Shown: one piece after another, positions 8,496-16,316 of the stretch | How the letters are laid out: every line of letters starts with the position of its first letter | Position numbering within the stretch: the first letter of the stretch is position 1 | DNA from: Methanobacterium sp. | GTDB taxonomy: Archaea; Methanobacteriota; Methanobacteria; Methanobacteriales; Methanobacteriaceae | Assembly (NCBI GenBank): GCA_028700095.1 | Contig: JAQVTJ010000029.1 | Location: 1-17,088, forward strand | DNA: 17,088 nt | Direction of reading: 5' to 3' | Position numbers and translations under genes: made by a program | Notes under the pieces: generated by a model | The model's database searches: none | What the model saw: only the letters and a program-made list of their open reading frames with translations | Told to the model about the DNA's origin: nothing

Positions 8496-9174
8496 AGAAA
8501 TTTTCCTAAAAATTATTATATAAAGATAAGTAAAAGAACCAAATAAAATTATTTATTTCTCAAAGTTTTAAATCTCCCCATAAAAAATCTATAATAACTT
8601 AAAATCTACTATTTTAAACATATAAAAAATAAAAACAAAAATTAAAATCACAAAAAAAAGTACATTACACTAGTTTCATCTAGATATAACAGTTTTTACA
8701 AGTAGAAAATTAAAACAATATAAAATATAATTATTATTTTTATACTATATCAGCTTTAAAATAATTATAAAAAAATTCAAAGAAATTTGCCATTGAACAT
8801 TTTAAAAAAAGTTGACAGAATTCTAAAAAGATAGAACTCTTTTTAATTATAATCAATTTTTAATTGAAATAAGTGGAAAAACTTATAATTCAAATTATTA
8901 TAGATATAGTGGAGTATATATTCACAGATTTAGATTTATATATCCATGAGGAACTTTTTAAACGAGTTAATACAAGAATCAATGGATAAATATTTCAACA
9001 ATTTATAAGTCCTAAAATAATTTCTATTTATAATCCTACGAAAAATACATTGTTCAGTTAAATAATATTTTTTCTAAACAAATTTTCAGGATTACTGAAA
9101 TAAAAACACTTATATATGTATAATCATGATATTTATATATAATTATAAATAATAATAAATTAAAGGTGGTTTAA
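8496..9174. other. Long divergent intergenic region
   Basis: These 679 bases separate the divergent response regulator and CBS regulator. I see no convincing gene. A frame from GTG 8873 to TAA 9059-9061 is broken by one TAA at 8987-8989 and translates to protein-like but unrecognised residues (FTDLDLYIHEELFKRVNTR). It could be a gene remnant. The 8-base palindrome ATCATGAT at 9123-9130 abuts the TATA box of the CBS gene. Confidence 0.4.
9131..9171 (+). promoter_or_regulatory. TATA box and ribosome site of the CBS regulator
   Basis: ATTTATATATAATT at 9131-9144 is a near-consensus archaeal TATA box about 40 bases before ATG 9175. AAAGGTGGT at 9162-9170 is a good Shine-Dalgarno match four bases before the ATG, so the start is secure. 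Confidence 0.55.
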
Positions 9175-10052
9175 ATGCTCACATCTGTCCAAAAAGAGAT
9201 ATTACAGAGCTTAATAAATTTATATAGGAATTCAGATGCCTCTATTAAGGGAGAGGAAATTGCAGAGATCATGGACCGTAATCCTGGTACAATAAGAAAC
9301 CAAATGCAATCTCTAAGAAGTTTAGGGCTTGTTAAAGGTGTTCCAGGTCCACGTGGAGGTTATAAACCTACTATTAAAGCATATCATACCTTGAATATTC
9401 AAGCTTCAAATAATCAAACATTAGTTCCTATTTTCAGAGATGGGAAAAAAGTTAGAGATATAACAGTTTCCCAGATAGAATTTACAAGTATCACCCATCC
9501 AGGTGAATGTGAGGCAACAATAAAAGCTGTGGGAAATATTAAATATCTTGATCTGGGAGATGTAATTAGAATAGGTCCCACACCAGTCAATAAACTAATT
9601 GTAGATGGTGTTGTTGTAGGAAGAGATGATATGGATAATATTCTACTTTTAGATACCACAACAATACGAAGCATACCTAAAAAAACAGTGCTAGAAGTAG
9701 CATCAATAGATCTTATTAAACTTAATGGATCTGACAGTATAAAAAAAGCAGCTAAGATATTAACAGATAAAGATATTGAAGGTGCACCTGTAGTTGAAGA
9801 TGGACATATAACCGGTATTCTAACACTATCGGACATAACAAGAGGCATTGCAAATAATACTGCAAAAGAAACTATTTCTAATATAATGTCAACAAATATT
9901 TCACAGTTGATAAAGATGTTATGATTTCAGATGCCATTGAAATAATGAATAATAATAAAATAGGAAGATTAATTGTAGTAGATGAAGATGATAATCCCTT
10001 GGGTATAGTTACAAGAACAGATCTACTTGACCAAATAGCAGGTCTCAATTGA
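9175..10052 (+). CDS. Winged-helix regulator with C-terminal CBS pair, one frameshift
   Basis: Restored length is 292 residues. Residues 1-75 form a winged-helix DNA-binding domain (EIMDRNPGTIRNQMQSLRSL, then the wing GVPGPRGGYKPT). A middle domain at about 76-183 is typical of the archaeal COG2524-type predicted regulators. Two CBS motifs follow (about 185-228 and 240-290), which in this family usually bind adenine nucleotides or S-adenosyl compounds, so it probably senses a metabolite and controls transcription. The written frame stops at 9922-9924 after NISQLIKML. Adding one T to T3 at 9899-9901 gives NIFTVDKDVMISDAIEIM and the complete second CBS motif to the TGA at 10050-10052. The downstream part keeps family sequence (GRLIVVDEDDNPLGIVTR), so the break is recent or a sequence error. 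The strong TATA and ribosome site indicate its own promoter. Targets are unknown. Confidence 0.85.
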
Positions 10053-10555
10053 ACCACCATAAACCTGTAAATATACAATAAATTCCTAATCCAACAAATT
10101 ATTATTGTTAATTTTACCTAAGACAATGTTCCATAGCTTTTACAGTTACAAATATTCTTTAAAACATTAACCCTACCATATTATACTATATATTTAGTAT
10201 ATATACAGGCATATTCAAATTAAATTTTCCTATATTATATCCGCAGTTATTATAAAGTTTTAGATGTGAATTTCTCCATTTAAATGTATTTTAAAATTAA
10301 ATACAATACCATATTTTATTATATAAAAAAAAAATTTTTATATATATCTTTTTACTAAAAACTAAATAAAAAAAATATAATCTTACTTAATATTTTTTTT
10401 CTATATTATTATTATATACTAATCAAATCCAGTATATTATTAAATAAACCCTTTACTTTATTAATGAAATATAAATAAGATTGTCAAAAAAAAGTATTTT
10501 AAATATTTAATTAATTTACTATAAAATAAACTTTTTTAAGAGGTTGAAAAACTTT
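10053..10555. other. Intergenic region before deoxyhypusine synthase
   Basis: No gene is supported in these 503 bases. TATACTA (10182-10188) and TAGTATA (10195-10201) form a short inverted repeat, probably chance in such AT-rich DNA. T8 at 10393-10400 may end the CBS transcript. TACTATAAAA near 10517-10526 is a TATA candidate for the next gene, and AAGAGGTTG at 10538-10546 is its ribosome site. Confidence 0.4.
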
Positions 10556-11509
10556 ATGATAGAACATATGGAAGTAAAAGATAGAATGAGTGTATTAGAA
10601 CTCATTGAACAAATGGGAGGATCCGGGGTTCTAGGTGCTGGAAGAATGTACCATGCAACTAAACTACTTGCAGAAGTTCTTGAAGATAAAGATACAACTG
10701 TTTTTATGAGTATAGCAGGACCCATGGTCCCAGGCGGTCTTAGAAAAATAATAAAAGACATGATTAACAATGGAATGATTGATGTTCTAATAACAAGCGG
10801 TGCAAACATAACACATGATCTATTAGAAGCATTTGGAGGAAGACATTACAAAGGACTGAAAAATAATGATGAAACACTATGCAAACAAGGTATTGGCCGT
10901 ATTGGAGATATATATACCAAATCAGAAGATTTCCAAATATTTGAACAAAAAATTACCCAAATATTAACACAAATAGCAGAAAAAGATAAATATCTAAATA
11001 TACGAGAATTTTTAACAAAAATAGGAAATTCAATTAATGATAAAAACTCAATACTCCAAACAGCCTCTAAAAAAAATATACCAATATATTCCCCTGGATT
11101 AATAGATAGTATGCTAGGATTACAATTATGGATGTTTACACAAGATAATAAACTTCACCTAGATGCATCAGGAGATATGAGTGAATTATCAGACATAGTA
11201 TTTAATTCAAAAAAAGTTGCAACAATAATATTAGGTGGTGGACTTCCAAAACACTATGCATTAGCATCCAACCTATTAAAAGGAGGAGTAGATGCAGCCA
11301 TACAAATCACAATGGACAGAGGAGAAACAGGAAGTTTAAGCGGAGCACCACTTGAAGAAGCCAAATCATGGTCTAAAGCTAAAGCAGACTCCAACCTAAT
11401 AACAGTTATAGGTGATGCAACAATAATCTTCCCATTAATGCTAGCAGGCGCAAAAGAAATAAACACACAAAAAATAAAAGACAAAACTGCACAAAAGGAA
11501 TTAAAATAG
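10556..11509 (+). CDS. dys: Deoxyhypusine synthase
   Basis: This enzyme moves an aminobutyl group from spermidine (NAD-dependent) onto one lysine of translation factor aIF5A, the first step of hypusine formation, in the cytoplasm. The family is clear: GGSGVLGAGRMYHATKLL near the start, IAGPMVPGGLRKII and TSGANITHDL for NAD and substrate binding, YSPGLIDSMLGLQLW, the catalytic lysine K232 in GGGLPKHY, and GSLSGAPLEEAKSWSKAK near the end. The frame is intact and the length is normal for archaeal members. A TTG at 10544 would add four residues, but it lies inside the ribosome site AAGAGGTTG; ATG 10556 at proper spacing is preferred (317 residues). It has its own promoter and no operon partners. 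aIF5A is not in the window. As an essential housekeeping gene it carries no lesions, unlike several neighbours. Confidence 0.96.
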   Translation: MIEHMEVKDRMSVLELIEQMGGSGVLGAGRMYHATKLLAEVLEDKDTTVFMSIAGPMVPGGLRKIIKDMINNGMIDVLITSGANITHDLLEAFGGRHYKGLKNNDETLCKQGIGRIGDIYTKSEDFQIFEQKITQILTQIAEKDKYLNIREFLTKIGNSINDKNSILQTASKKNIPIYSPGLIDSMLGLQLWMFTQDNKLHLDASGDMSELSDIVFNSKKVATIILGGGLPKHYALASNLLKGGVDAAIQITMDRGETGSLSGAPLEEAKSWSKAKADSNLITVIGDATIIFPLMLAGAKEINTQKIKDKTAQKELK

Positions 11510-11899
11510 ACTTTTAATTAAGATATTAGTAATCATATATCTATAAAAAGTTGTATTAAATATTTAAAGATGTATAAGTATATGGAGTCTTTTAAAGATA
11601 GTTTAAAACCATAAATTCTAAAAGAAACCACAAACAAAACCACAACAATAATAAAAAAATAAACAATTAAATATCTGTTTACTATTATTATTACTAATCC
11701 TAAAACCTATTTTTTTTATTCAATATTAAAGATCCACTAATTTTTTTATATTTATCCATTTTGTCTTATTTTATGATCTGCTGGGAACTTTCACATTTTA
11801 CTATAAAAAAAGAAACTATATATAATACTTTTTAATATATTAGTAATATAAATAAAAGTAAAAATCCAAACAAAAAAATAAATTTGGAGGTTATAGCCT
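11510..11899. other. Intergenic region before the small membrane protein genes
   Basis: No gene is visible in these 390 bases. T8 at 11710-11717 is a possible terminator for deoxyhypusine synthase, though it lies 200 bases away. AACTATATATAATA near 11814-11827 is a good TATA candidate, predicting a transcript start near 11845 and a leader of about 55 bases before ATG 11900. Confidence 0.4.
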
Positions 11900-12031
11900 A
11901 TGAAAAATGAAATTTTAAATAAATTTTTTGATAACAGTGTTAAAATCTTGGCTACTGCTATTATTATCCTTGGATTGTGTTATATTTTAATTTGGGCATA
12001 CATACTAATTCCGAGTATAATCCACATATAA
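11900..12031 (+). CDS. Small single-helix membrane protein, 43 residues
   Basis: This short open frame begins at ATG 11900, ten bases after a strong ribosome site, TTGGAGG at 11884-11890, and runs to TAA 12029-12031. A charged N-terminus (MKNEILNKFFDN) is followed by one hydrophobic helix at about residues 14-43 (VKILATAIIILGLCYILIW). I do not recognise a family. It is 69 bases upstream of a second small membrane protein with an equally strong ribosome site, so the two probably share a transcript. The ribosome site, the membrane pattern and the operon position support it as a real gene; length alone does not. Confidence 0.6.
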   Translation: MKNEILNKFFDNSVKILATAIIILGLCYILIWAYILIPSIIHI

Positions 12032-12100
12032 CAAACATAAAAACATAGTACCCAAACCTTTCATTATTAAATTCTTGTTTATTAGGAGGGGGTTTTTTTT

Positions 12101-12404
12101 ATGAATGCAGTTAATATTTTAAAATTCCAGGCTAAAAACATACAACTAACTTTGGTAGCATATATCACAGCACTGGGGATTTTTTTTCATTATGAAAAAA
12201 ATTCTAGGCGCGGATTTCCATGACGAAGCCCATATATTTCTTATAGTGTATGTTGTTATGTTTTCCATGTTTTTGTTTAAGAAATACAAAAATAGTGTAG
12301 GAGATAATGAATATGAACCTTTATTTGTTTTCATAAGTATCCTTATTGCTCTATTTTTGTATTTAGGAAGCGTACAATTGTTGGAAGCTCAGTACTTTAT
12401 ATAA
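12101..12404 (+). CDS. Small three-helix membrane protein, one frameshift
   Basis: ATG 12101 follows the very strong site AGGAGGGGG at 12084-12092. The first frame stops at 12218-12220. A second frame from ATG 12192 to TAA 12402-12404 has no ribosome site of its own. Taking one T from the T8 run at 12180-12187 joins them into about 100 residues with continuous membrane character: helix 1 near 16-36 (LVAYITALGIFFIMKKIL), helix 2 near 44-60 (IFLIVYVVMFSMFLF), helix 3 near 75-96 (FVFISILIALFLYLGSVQ). I do not recognise the family. It is probably co-transcribed with the 43-residue protein upstream and ends in a long hairpin. If the frame break is real, two short proteins would be made instead, the second without a ribosome site. 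Confidence 0.55.
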
Positions 12405-12407
12405 TTA

Positions 12408-12446
12408 GGAGTTTAATATAAAAAATATATTTTTTATTAACACTCC
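12408..12446 (+). terminator. Long hairpin just after the small membrane protein gene
   Basis: Three bases after the stop, GGAGT-TTAAT-AT-AAAAAA (12408-12425) pairs with TTTTTT-ATTAA-C-ACTCC (12430-12446), leaving a TATA loop, an AT bulge and a one-base C bulge. That is 16 pairs, unusual for an archaeal 3' end, where simple T-tracts are normal. It may stop transcription or protect the mRNA end. Confidence 0.5.
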
Positions 12447-12599
12447 CGGCATAATATAGTGGATAATAATATAATATAATCCAAAAAAAATCCAAGACAA
12501 AACAAAATATAAAAAAAAAAATTTTTATAACTCAAAAAAAAAAATTAGATATTAAATATAATATTTTTTTTCTATATTTTGGTTTGTAGATATGTAATA
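12447..12599. other. AT-rich spacer before the structured RNA
   Basis: No gene is visible. The stretch contains A11 near 12510-12520, A11 near 12534-12544 and T8 at 12564-12571, the last a possible second terminator for the small membrane protein pair. Confidence 0.35.
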
Positions 12600-12607
12600 T
12601 TTATATA
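12600..12607 (+). promoter_or_regulatory. TATA box of the structured RNA or flippase leader
   Basis: TTTATATA is an exact archaeal TATA core. The predicted transcript start is 12628-12632, which coincides with the first arm of an 8-base-pair stem at 12631. Confidence 0.5.
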
Positions 12608-12628
12608 CTGCAAGCATACAAGTCTAGT

Positions 12629-12721
12629 TTTAATCAGATATTTAATAATATTTAGAGAGGAACTCTGATTATATTTTTTTGTGTAGCTTAATTAATCTGC
12701 GGTGTTCGCCTCTCTTTTTTT
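12629..12721 (+). ncRNA. Candidate structured RNA or flippase leader with terminator
   Basis: Between a consensus TATA box and the flippase lies a roughly 93-base segment with more G and C than its surroundings. Stem A pairs TAATCAGA (12631-12638) with TCTGATTA (12664-12671). Stem B pairs AGAGAGG (12654-12660) with CCTCTCT (12709-12715) and is followed at once by T7 (12715-12721), a terminator shape. The left arm of B lies in the loop of A, so the two form a pseudoknot or exclude each other, as in attenuators. A small hairpin AGAG-GAA-CTCT (12656-12666) competes with both. The flippase ATG is 40 bases downstream. It could be an independent small RNA or a regulatory leader. I match it to no known RNA class, and it is not a tRNA. 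Confidence 0.4.
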
Positions 12722-12761
12722 AGAAAACTATTAAATATAATATTAGGAAAGGGTTAGGGAT

Positions 12762-14303
12762 ATGCGCAGGATTATTAAAGGTAGTTCATTGGTTTTGATA
12801 GGTAGTGTCTTTTTTAGAGTAGGAGGATATATTTTCCGTATTTTAATGCAGACTTTATTAGGTATTGAAGGATATGGTATTCTCAGTACAGTACTTTCAT
12901 TTCAATGGATTTTAATATTAATAGCTGCTGCTGGGCTTCCACAAGCCATTGCTAAATTTGTTTCACAACATCTAGCTGAAAATAATAAATTCATGGTTAA
13001 ACAAACCATTATAACCTCTTTAAAAATTATGATTCCCACAAGTATTATTTGTAGTATTATATTTTTTTATTTAGCAAAAATTTTAGTATCTTTTGCTCAT
13101 TTAAGTCCAAATGAAACAATATTATTCCAAGTTGTTGGTTTAATAACCCCTTTCACTGTTATTTTAGGTCTTTTCCGCGGTGTTTTCCAAGGTTATCAAA
13201 GAATGGATTATCTTCTTATAACAAGGGTAGTTGAACAATTTTTCATGATTTTAATAGTCACAATATTGGTATTAATAGGATTTGGAGTTTTAGGTGCGGT
13301 TATTGGAAGTATTATTGGATTTGCATGTGCATCATTTACTGCATATATAATTTTCAAGAAAAAAATAAAAGATGATCTAAAAAATGTGATCAAACCTTTA
13401 AAAGCGGTTAATGAAAGAAAACTAGCTAAAAAACTATTAATATTTTCAATACCCATTATAATTACAGGTATTGCAGAATTAGCCATATTTGACACTGGAA
13501 ATTTTGTTATTATAAGTTTAATGGGTAAAAGTGCGGTAGGATATTATAATGTTGTAAGTCCAGTTGCAAGACTTCCATTAATTATATCTGCATCTGTAGC
13601 AATTTCAATGCTTCCAGCTACTTCAGAAGCTTTAACTTTAAATAACAATAATATTATCCAAATATGTAATATATGCTTATAAATATACTATTTTAACTTT
13701 ACTTCCAACATGTATACTTATTGTATCGTTTCAGCAAGTTTTATCAATTTTATTCCATGTTGCACCTTTAGCATATTTTTTTGCAGGAGATGCTATGGTT
13801 ATTTTAATAGTGGGTATGATATTTTTCTCAATTTATGTAGCTTCTTCCAGTGTTTTCCAAGGACTGGGTAAATCCAATTCTCCTATGATATTTTTAGTTA
13901 TAGGTAGTTTAATTAATTTAGTTTTAACAATATTTTTAGTTCCTAAATATGGTTATAATGGTGCGGCAATTTCAACAACCATATCTTCATTTATAATAAT
14001 GTTAATTTCAACATTTACAATTATCAAAAATACCCATACTAAATTACCATGTACTTATTCATAAAAATAATAATAACCAACATGCTAATAGGATTTATAC
14101 TTCTATTAATCCCAAAAACAATACCTAATCTCTTAGCAATGACAATAATAACACCACTTGTTTATATTATTTTCTTAGCTATTTTTGGTGTTTTAGAACA
14201 AAGAGAAATTAAAATGTTAAAAAGAGTATCAGAAAAACTTGGACCACTTTCAAAAATTTTCAATAAAATAATCCAGTTTATAGAGCCATTTGCAAAAACA
14301 TAA
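12762..14303 (+). pseudogene. Polysaccharide flippase (Wzx / SpoVB-like MOP family), two frameshifts
   Basis: The restored product is about 513 residues, the usual size for this family, with roughly 14 membrane helices. Such proteins flip lipid-linked sugars across the membrane for surface glycan or pseudomurein-type wall assembly; the substrate here is unknown. Family features include an N-terminal amphipathic start (MRRIIKGSSLVLIGSVFFRV), LPQAIAKFVSQ, GLFRGVFQGYQRM, and the mid-protein FDTGNFVIISLMG. Two breaks occur. Near 13660-13662 one A is extra (or two are missing), so the frame ends at 13680-13682; the next frame gives YVIYAYKYTILTLLPTCILI. Near 14047-14048 one C is missing; adding it gives KLPMYLFIKIII through to the TAA at 14301-14303. 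The two shifts cancel in length. The ribosome site is AAAGGGTTAGGG before ATG 12762. The structured RNA upstream may control it. Confidence 0.85.
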
Positions 14304-14601
14304 TGGGAATTTTGTATATTTATTCAAATATTTTCATCCTATAAAATAAAAAAAATCCCCTAAACACTTAAAATAATAAAAATAACATTGAAAATACATA
14401 TTAAACCATTAAAATATTAATTAAAAATTTATAAAAATATCTAAAAAAGAACTAAAAAAAGATAATAATTGATTAAATGGATAAAAGAAAAATTAGATTA
14501 TCAATAATTAAATATTAAAAATAAACTATAATATTAATATTTTATAGATAAATAAAGTATATATAGGATTTAAAAAAAAATAGTGTATAGGATTTTATAT
14601 C
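14304..14601. other. AT-rich intergenic region
   Basis: There is no open frame and no clear terminator here. AAAGTATATATAGG near 14555-14568 is a TATA candidate for the membrane protein at 14602, giving a leader of about 15 bases with at most a weak ribosome site (ATAGGAT). Confidence 0.35.
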
Positions 14602-15207
14602 ATGAGTATTGAACCTTTAATTTATTCATTGTCAGGATTTTTAATGAAACTTTCTGATGATGCATATGATATAAAAAAGAATATAAGAATCGCAGTTTTA
14701 GCAGGGATATTCTGCAGCTTATTAATTGGCTATTTAACAGTTACAACTGCAGATGCAGCATGTATATTTGTATCAATTCTTATAGGCACATTACTGTCAA
14801 TGAAAATTGATAGTTTAAACCATATTATAGCATTATTATTATTTATTTTAATAATTTTTTATATTGGAATTCCAAGCATTGGAATATTTACACTTTTATT
14901 TTGTTCTGTTGCAGCGTTCCTTGATGAAATAGGAAATGATAATAAATGGATACAAAATAAAAAAAATATAAAGAAATTTTTTACATATAGATTTACACTT
15001 AAAACTATGGTAATGATATTTGTTATATTAGGATTTTTTCAAAATATATTTCCTATATTAAAAATTTCAGATATCCAATATTTTCAATTTCAAACATTTA
15101 TCTATTTTATATTATTTGATCTTTTTTATGAAATTGCAGGTCTAAAATTTAATACTATTTATAATGGAATTAACAGCTTTTTTAGGATTATCCGAAGAAT
15201 AGATTGA
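14602..15207 (+). CDS. Integral membrane protein of unknown function with acidic motifs
   Basis: This 201-residue protein has about five or six membrane helices (roughly 31-49, 52-66, 74-89, 92-106, 133-152, 163-180). Two acidic motifs stand out at membrane edges: KLSDDAYD at 16-23 and FLDEIGND at 106-113. R130 and the pair D173/E177 are also polar residues at membrane edges. The pattern recalls membrane enzymes that bind metal-phosphate substrates, such as UbiA-type prenyltransferases, but the protein is too short and lacks their full motifs, so I assign no function. The frame is intact. The start ATG 14602 has only a weak ribosome site. The last 20 residues are encoded by 66 bases that also encode the C-terminus of pyrF on the other strand. 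Confidence 0.7.
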   Translation: MSIEPLIYSLSGFLMKLSDDAYDIKKNIRIAVLAGIFCSLLIGYLTVTTADAACIFVSILIGTLLSMKIDSLNHIIALLLFILIIFYIGIPSIGIFTLLFCSVAAFLDEIGNDNKWIQNKKNIKKFFTYRFTLKTMVMIFVILGFFQNIFPILKISDIQYFQFQTFIYFILFDLFYEIAGLKFNTIYNGINSFFRIIRRID

Positions 15208-15792
15208 ACGGCCTATTATTATAGCATCTGCAAATTTTAATGTTTGACTGGGATCCCCACCTTGCACACCCACACCTGGAGATATTATAAAAGAATCTTT
15301 TCCAACAACAGATCTTATCTTTTTTAATCTATCAAGCTTTGTTGATGGTGCAACATAATTTTTCAAACCCATATCCACACCCATAGAAGCAATGTTTTCT
15401 GCCACATTTTGAATAAATCTAGATGCTCCAGGATGAGACATTTCTGTTAAAAGAAATATTTCTTTATTAAATTTCTCTGCAGAATCCAAACATGCTTTTA
15501 CACTATCTTCCCCAACAAAACCATGTACAATTAATGCATCTGCACCAGCTTTAAATGTAAGATCTGCTATTTTAGAATTAGTAGGAGGAATATCTGCAAC
15601 TTTAAAATCTGCAATTACCCTACAATCAAATTCTTCTTTAACAATTGATATTGATTCTAAACCTTCAGCCAATACAAGAGGATAACCAATCTTTATAGTA
15701 TCAATATATTCTTTTACACCATTTACAACCCTTATAGCTTCTTCAATATTTTGAAGATCCAGTGCAAGTATTATCTGATTTTTCACTTCCAT
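15142..15792 (-). CDS. pyrF: Orotidine 5'-phosphate decarboxylase
   Basis: This enzyme catalyses the last step of UMP synthesis, releasing carbon dioxide from OMP, as a cytoplasmic barrel dimer. The 216 residues show the complete active-site tetrad K34 (DTIKIGYP), D62, K64 and D67 (ADFKVADIP), plus D12. They also show VHGFVGEDSV, LLTEMSHPGA, the phosphate-binding SPGVGVQGGDP and GRSIY. The sequence is close to the archaeal enzyme studied from Methanothermobacter, recalled from memory. The frame is intact, and the protein ends at INSIKF, a little shorter than that enzyme. ATG 15792 follows an AT-rich leader without a clear Shine-Dalgarno site; a TATA box TTTATATATA lies near 15828-15838. No other pyrimidine genes are in the window. 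It overlaps the convergent membrane protein gene by 66 bases. Confidence 0.97.
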   Translation of the reverse strand: MEVKNQIILALDLQNIEEAIRVVNGVKEYIDTIKIGYPLVLAEGLESISIVKEEFDCRVIADFKVADIPPTNSKIADLTFKAGADALIVHGFVGEDSVKACLDSAEKFNKEIFLLTEMSHPGASRFIQNVAENIASMGVDMGLKNYVAPSTKLDRLKKIRSVVGKDSFIISPGVGVQGGDPSQTLKFADAIIIGRSIYSSDNPKKAVNSIINSIKF

Positions 15793-15827
15793 AAATAATA
15801 ATTATAGTTAGAATATATTATAAATAG

Positions 15828-15838
15828 ATATATATAAA
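15828..15838 (-). promoter_or_regulatory. TATA box of pyrF
   Basis: On the minus strand TTTATATATAT lies about 40 bases before ATG 15792, after a long T run. The predicted transcript start is near 15808, which leaves a short leader. Confidence 0.4.
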
Positions 15839-15889
15839 AAAAAATTTCTTTGTATATATATAAAAAAAAACTGTTTTTCATAAAAAAAA

Positions 15890-15940
15890 ATTATAAATAT
15901 TAACTCTATAATCTTATTAGTTTGAAACCATTTTATAGAG
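15890..15940 (+). promoter_or_regulatory. TATA box and inverted-repeat operator candidate
   Basis: ATTATAAAT (15890-15898) is a TATA box. CTCTATAA (15904-15911) and TTATAGAG (15933-15940) are perfect 8-base arms with a 21-base spacer, centred on the transcript start expected near 15920. A dimeric regulator could block initiation here. In RNA, the arms could instead form a leader hairpin. Confidence 0.45.
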
Positions 15941-15994
15941 GATAAAATAAATAAAAATAAAATATTATTATTTTAGAGTGGGGATGGATTTATT

Positions 15995-16201
15995 ATGAAC
16001 ACAAAAAAATTAAAGGGATTGGCAGCTGCACTTCTAACATTTCTAATTGTAGGACTTATTGCTATACAAACAATGTATTATATTAAAGGATATTCACCTG
16101 GAACCAATATGTTAAAACATCAATTTCTTTCATCAATTGGATTTTTAATTGGAATAATTGCTGCATCATATATTTATACATATATACAAGGAGAAAAATA
16201 A
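15995..16201 (+). CDS. Small two-helix membrane protein, 68 residues
   Basis: The product has a positively charged N-terminus (MNTKKLKG), a first helix at about 9-29 (AAALLTFLIVGLIAIQTMYY), a short loop (KGYSPGTNMLKHQ) and a second helix at about 45-64 (SIGFLIGIIAASYIYTYI), ending in GEK. I do not recognise a family. Helix hairpins of this kind are often accessory subunits, but no partner gene is adjacent. The start ATG 15995 follows GTGGGGATGG at 15979-15988, a fair ribosome site. The frame is intact. It is divergent from pyrF and has its own TATA box with an inverted repeat over the start point, so expression may be regulated. A T9 tract at 16272-16280 ends it. Confidence 0.7.
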   Translation: MNTKKLKGLAAALLTFLIVGLIAIQTMYYIKGYSPGTNMLKHQFLSSIGFLIGIIAASYIYTYIQGEK

Positions 16202-16230
16202 ATTAACAAAATTACCTAGCAATATGGGTG

Positions 16231-16239
16231 AAAAAAAAA
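16231..16239 (-). terminator. T-tract terminator of the ATP-cone gene
   Basis: An A9 run on the plus strand reads as T9 on the minus strand, 78 bases beyond the ATP-cone stop. It lies upstream of the plus-strand terminator at 16272-16280, so the two convergent transcripts should overlap by about 40-50 bases. Confidence 0.4.
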
Positions 16240-16271
16240 TAATATAATATAATTTATGTTAATTCAATCTC

Positions 16272-16280
16272 TTTTTTTTT
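16272..16280 (+). terminator. T-tract terminator of the 68-residue membrane protein gene
   Basis: T9 follows CTC, 70 bases after the stop at 16201. A second T8 (about 16311-16318) reaches the end of the ATP-cone gene and may act as backup. Confidence 0.45.
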
Positions 16281-16316
16281 ATATTTAATAAAAATTTTAA
16301 CTCTATTCTATTTTTT

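Noticed and set aside
8873..9061. A 62-codon frame with one internal TAA in the long divergent spacer
   Set aside because: The translation looks protein-like but matches nothing I know. There is no ribosome site at the GTG and the internal stop is unexplained, so I mention it only as a possible remnant.
9414..9848. Long reverse-strand open frame inside the CBS regulator
   Set aside because: It is a shadow of the plus-strand gene, whose family motifs (winged helix, CBS) are clear. It has no ribosome site and no family match.
10182..10201. Inverted repeat TATACTA / TAGTATA
   Set aside because: It is short, almost pure A/T and far from any start codon; such repeats are expected by chance in this DNA.
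10322..10405. Similar A-run/T-run pattern to 12505-12580
   Set aside because: The similarity is low-complexity sequence (long A runs then T8-CTATATT). It is more simply explained by base composition and T-tract terminators than by a true repeat.
12680..12712. tRNA-like stretch GTGTAGCTTAATTAA and GGTGTTCGCC
   Set aside because: No acceptor stem, anticodon arm or T-arm consensus can be folded around it, so it is treated as part of the structured leader instead.
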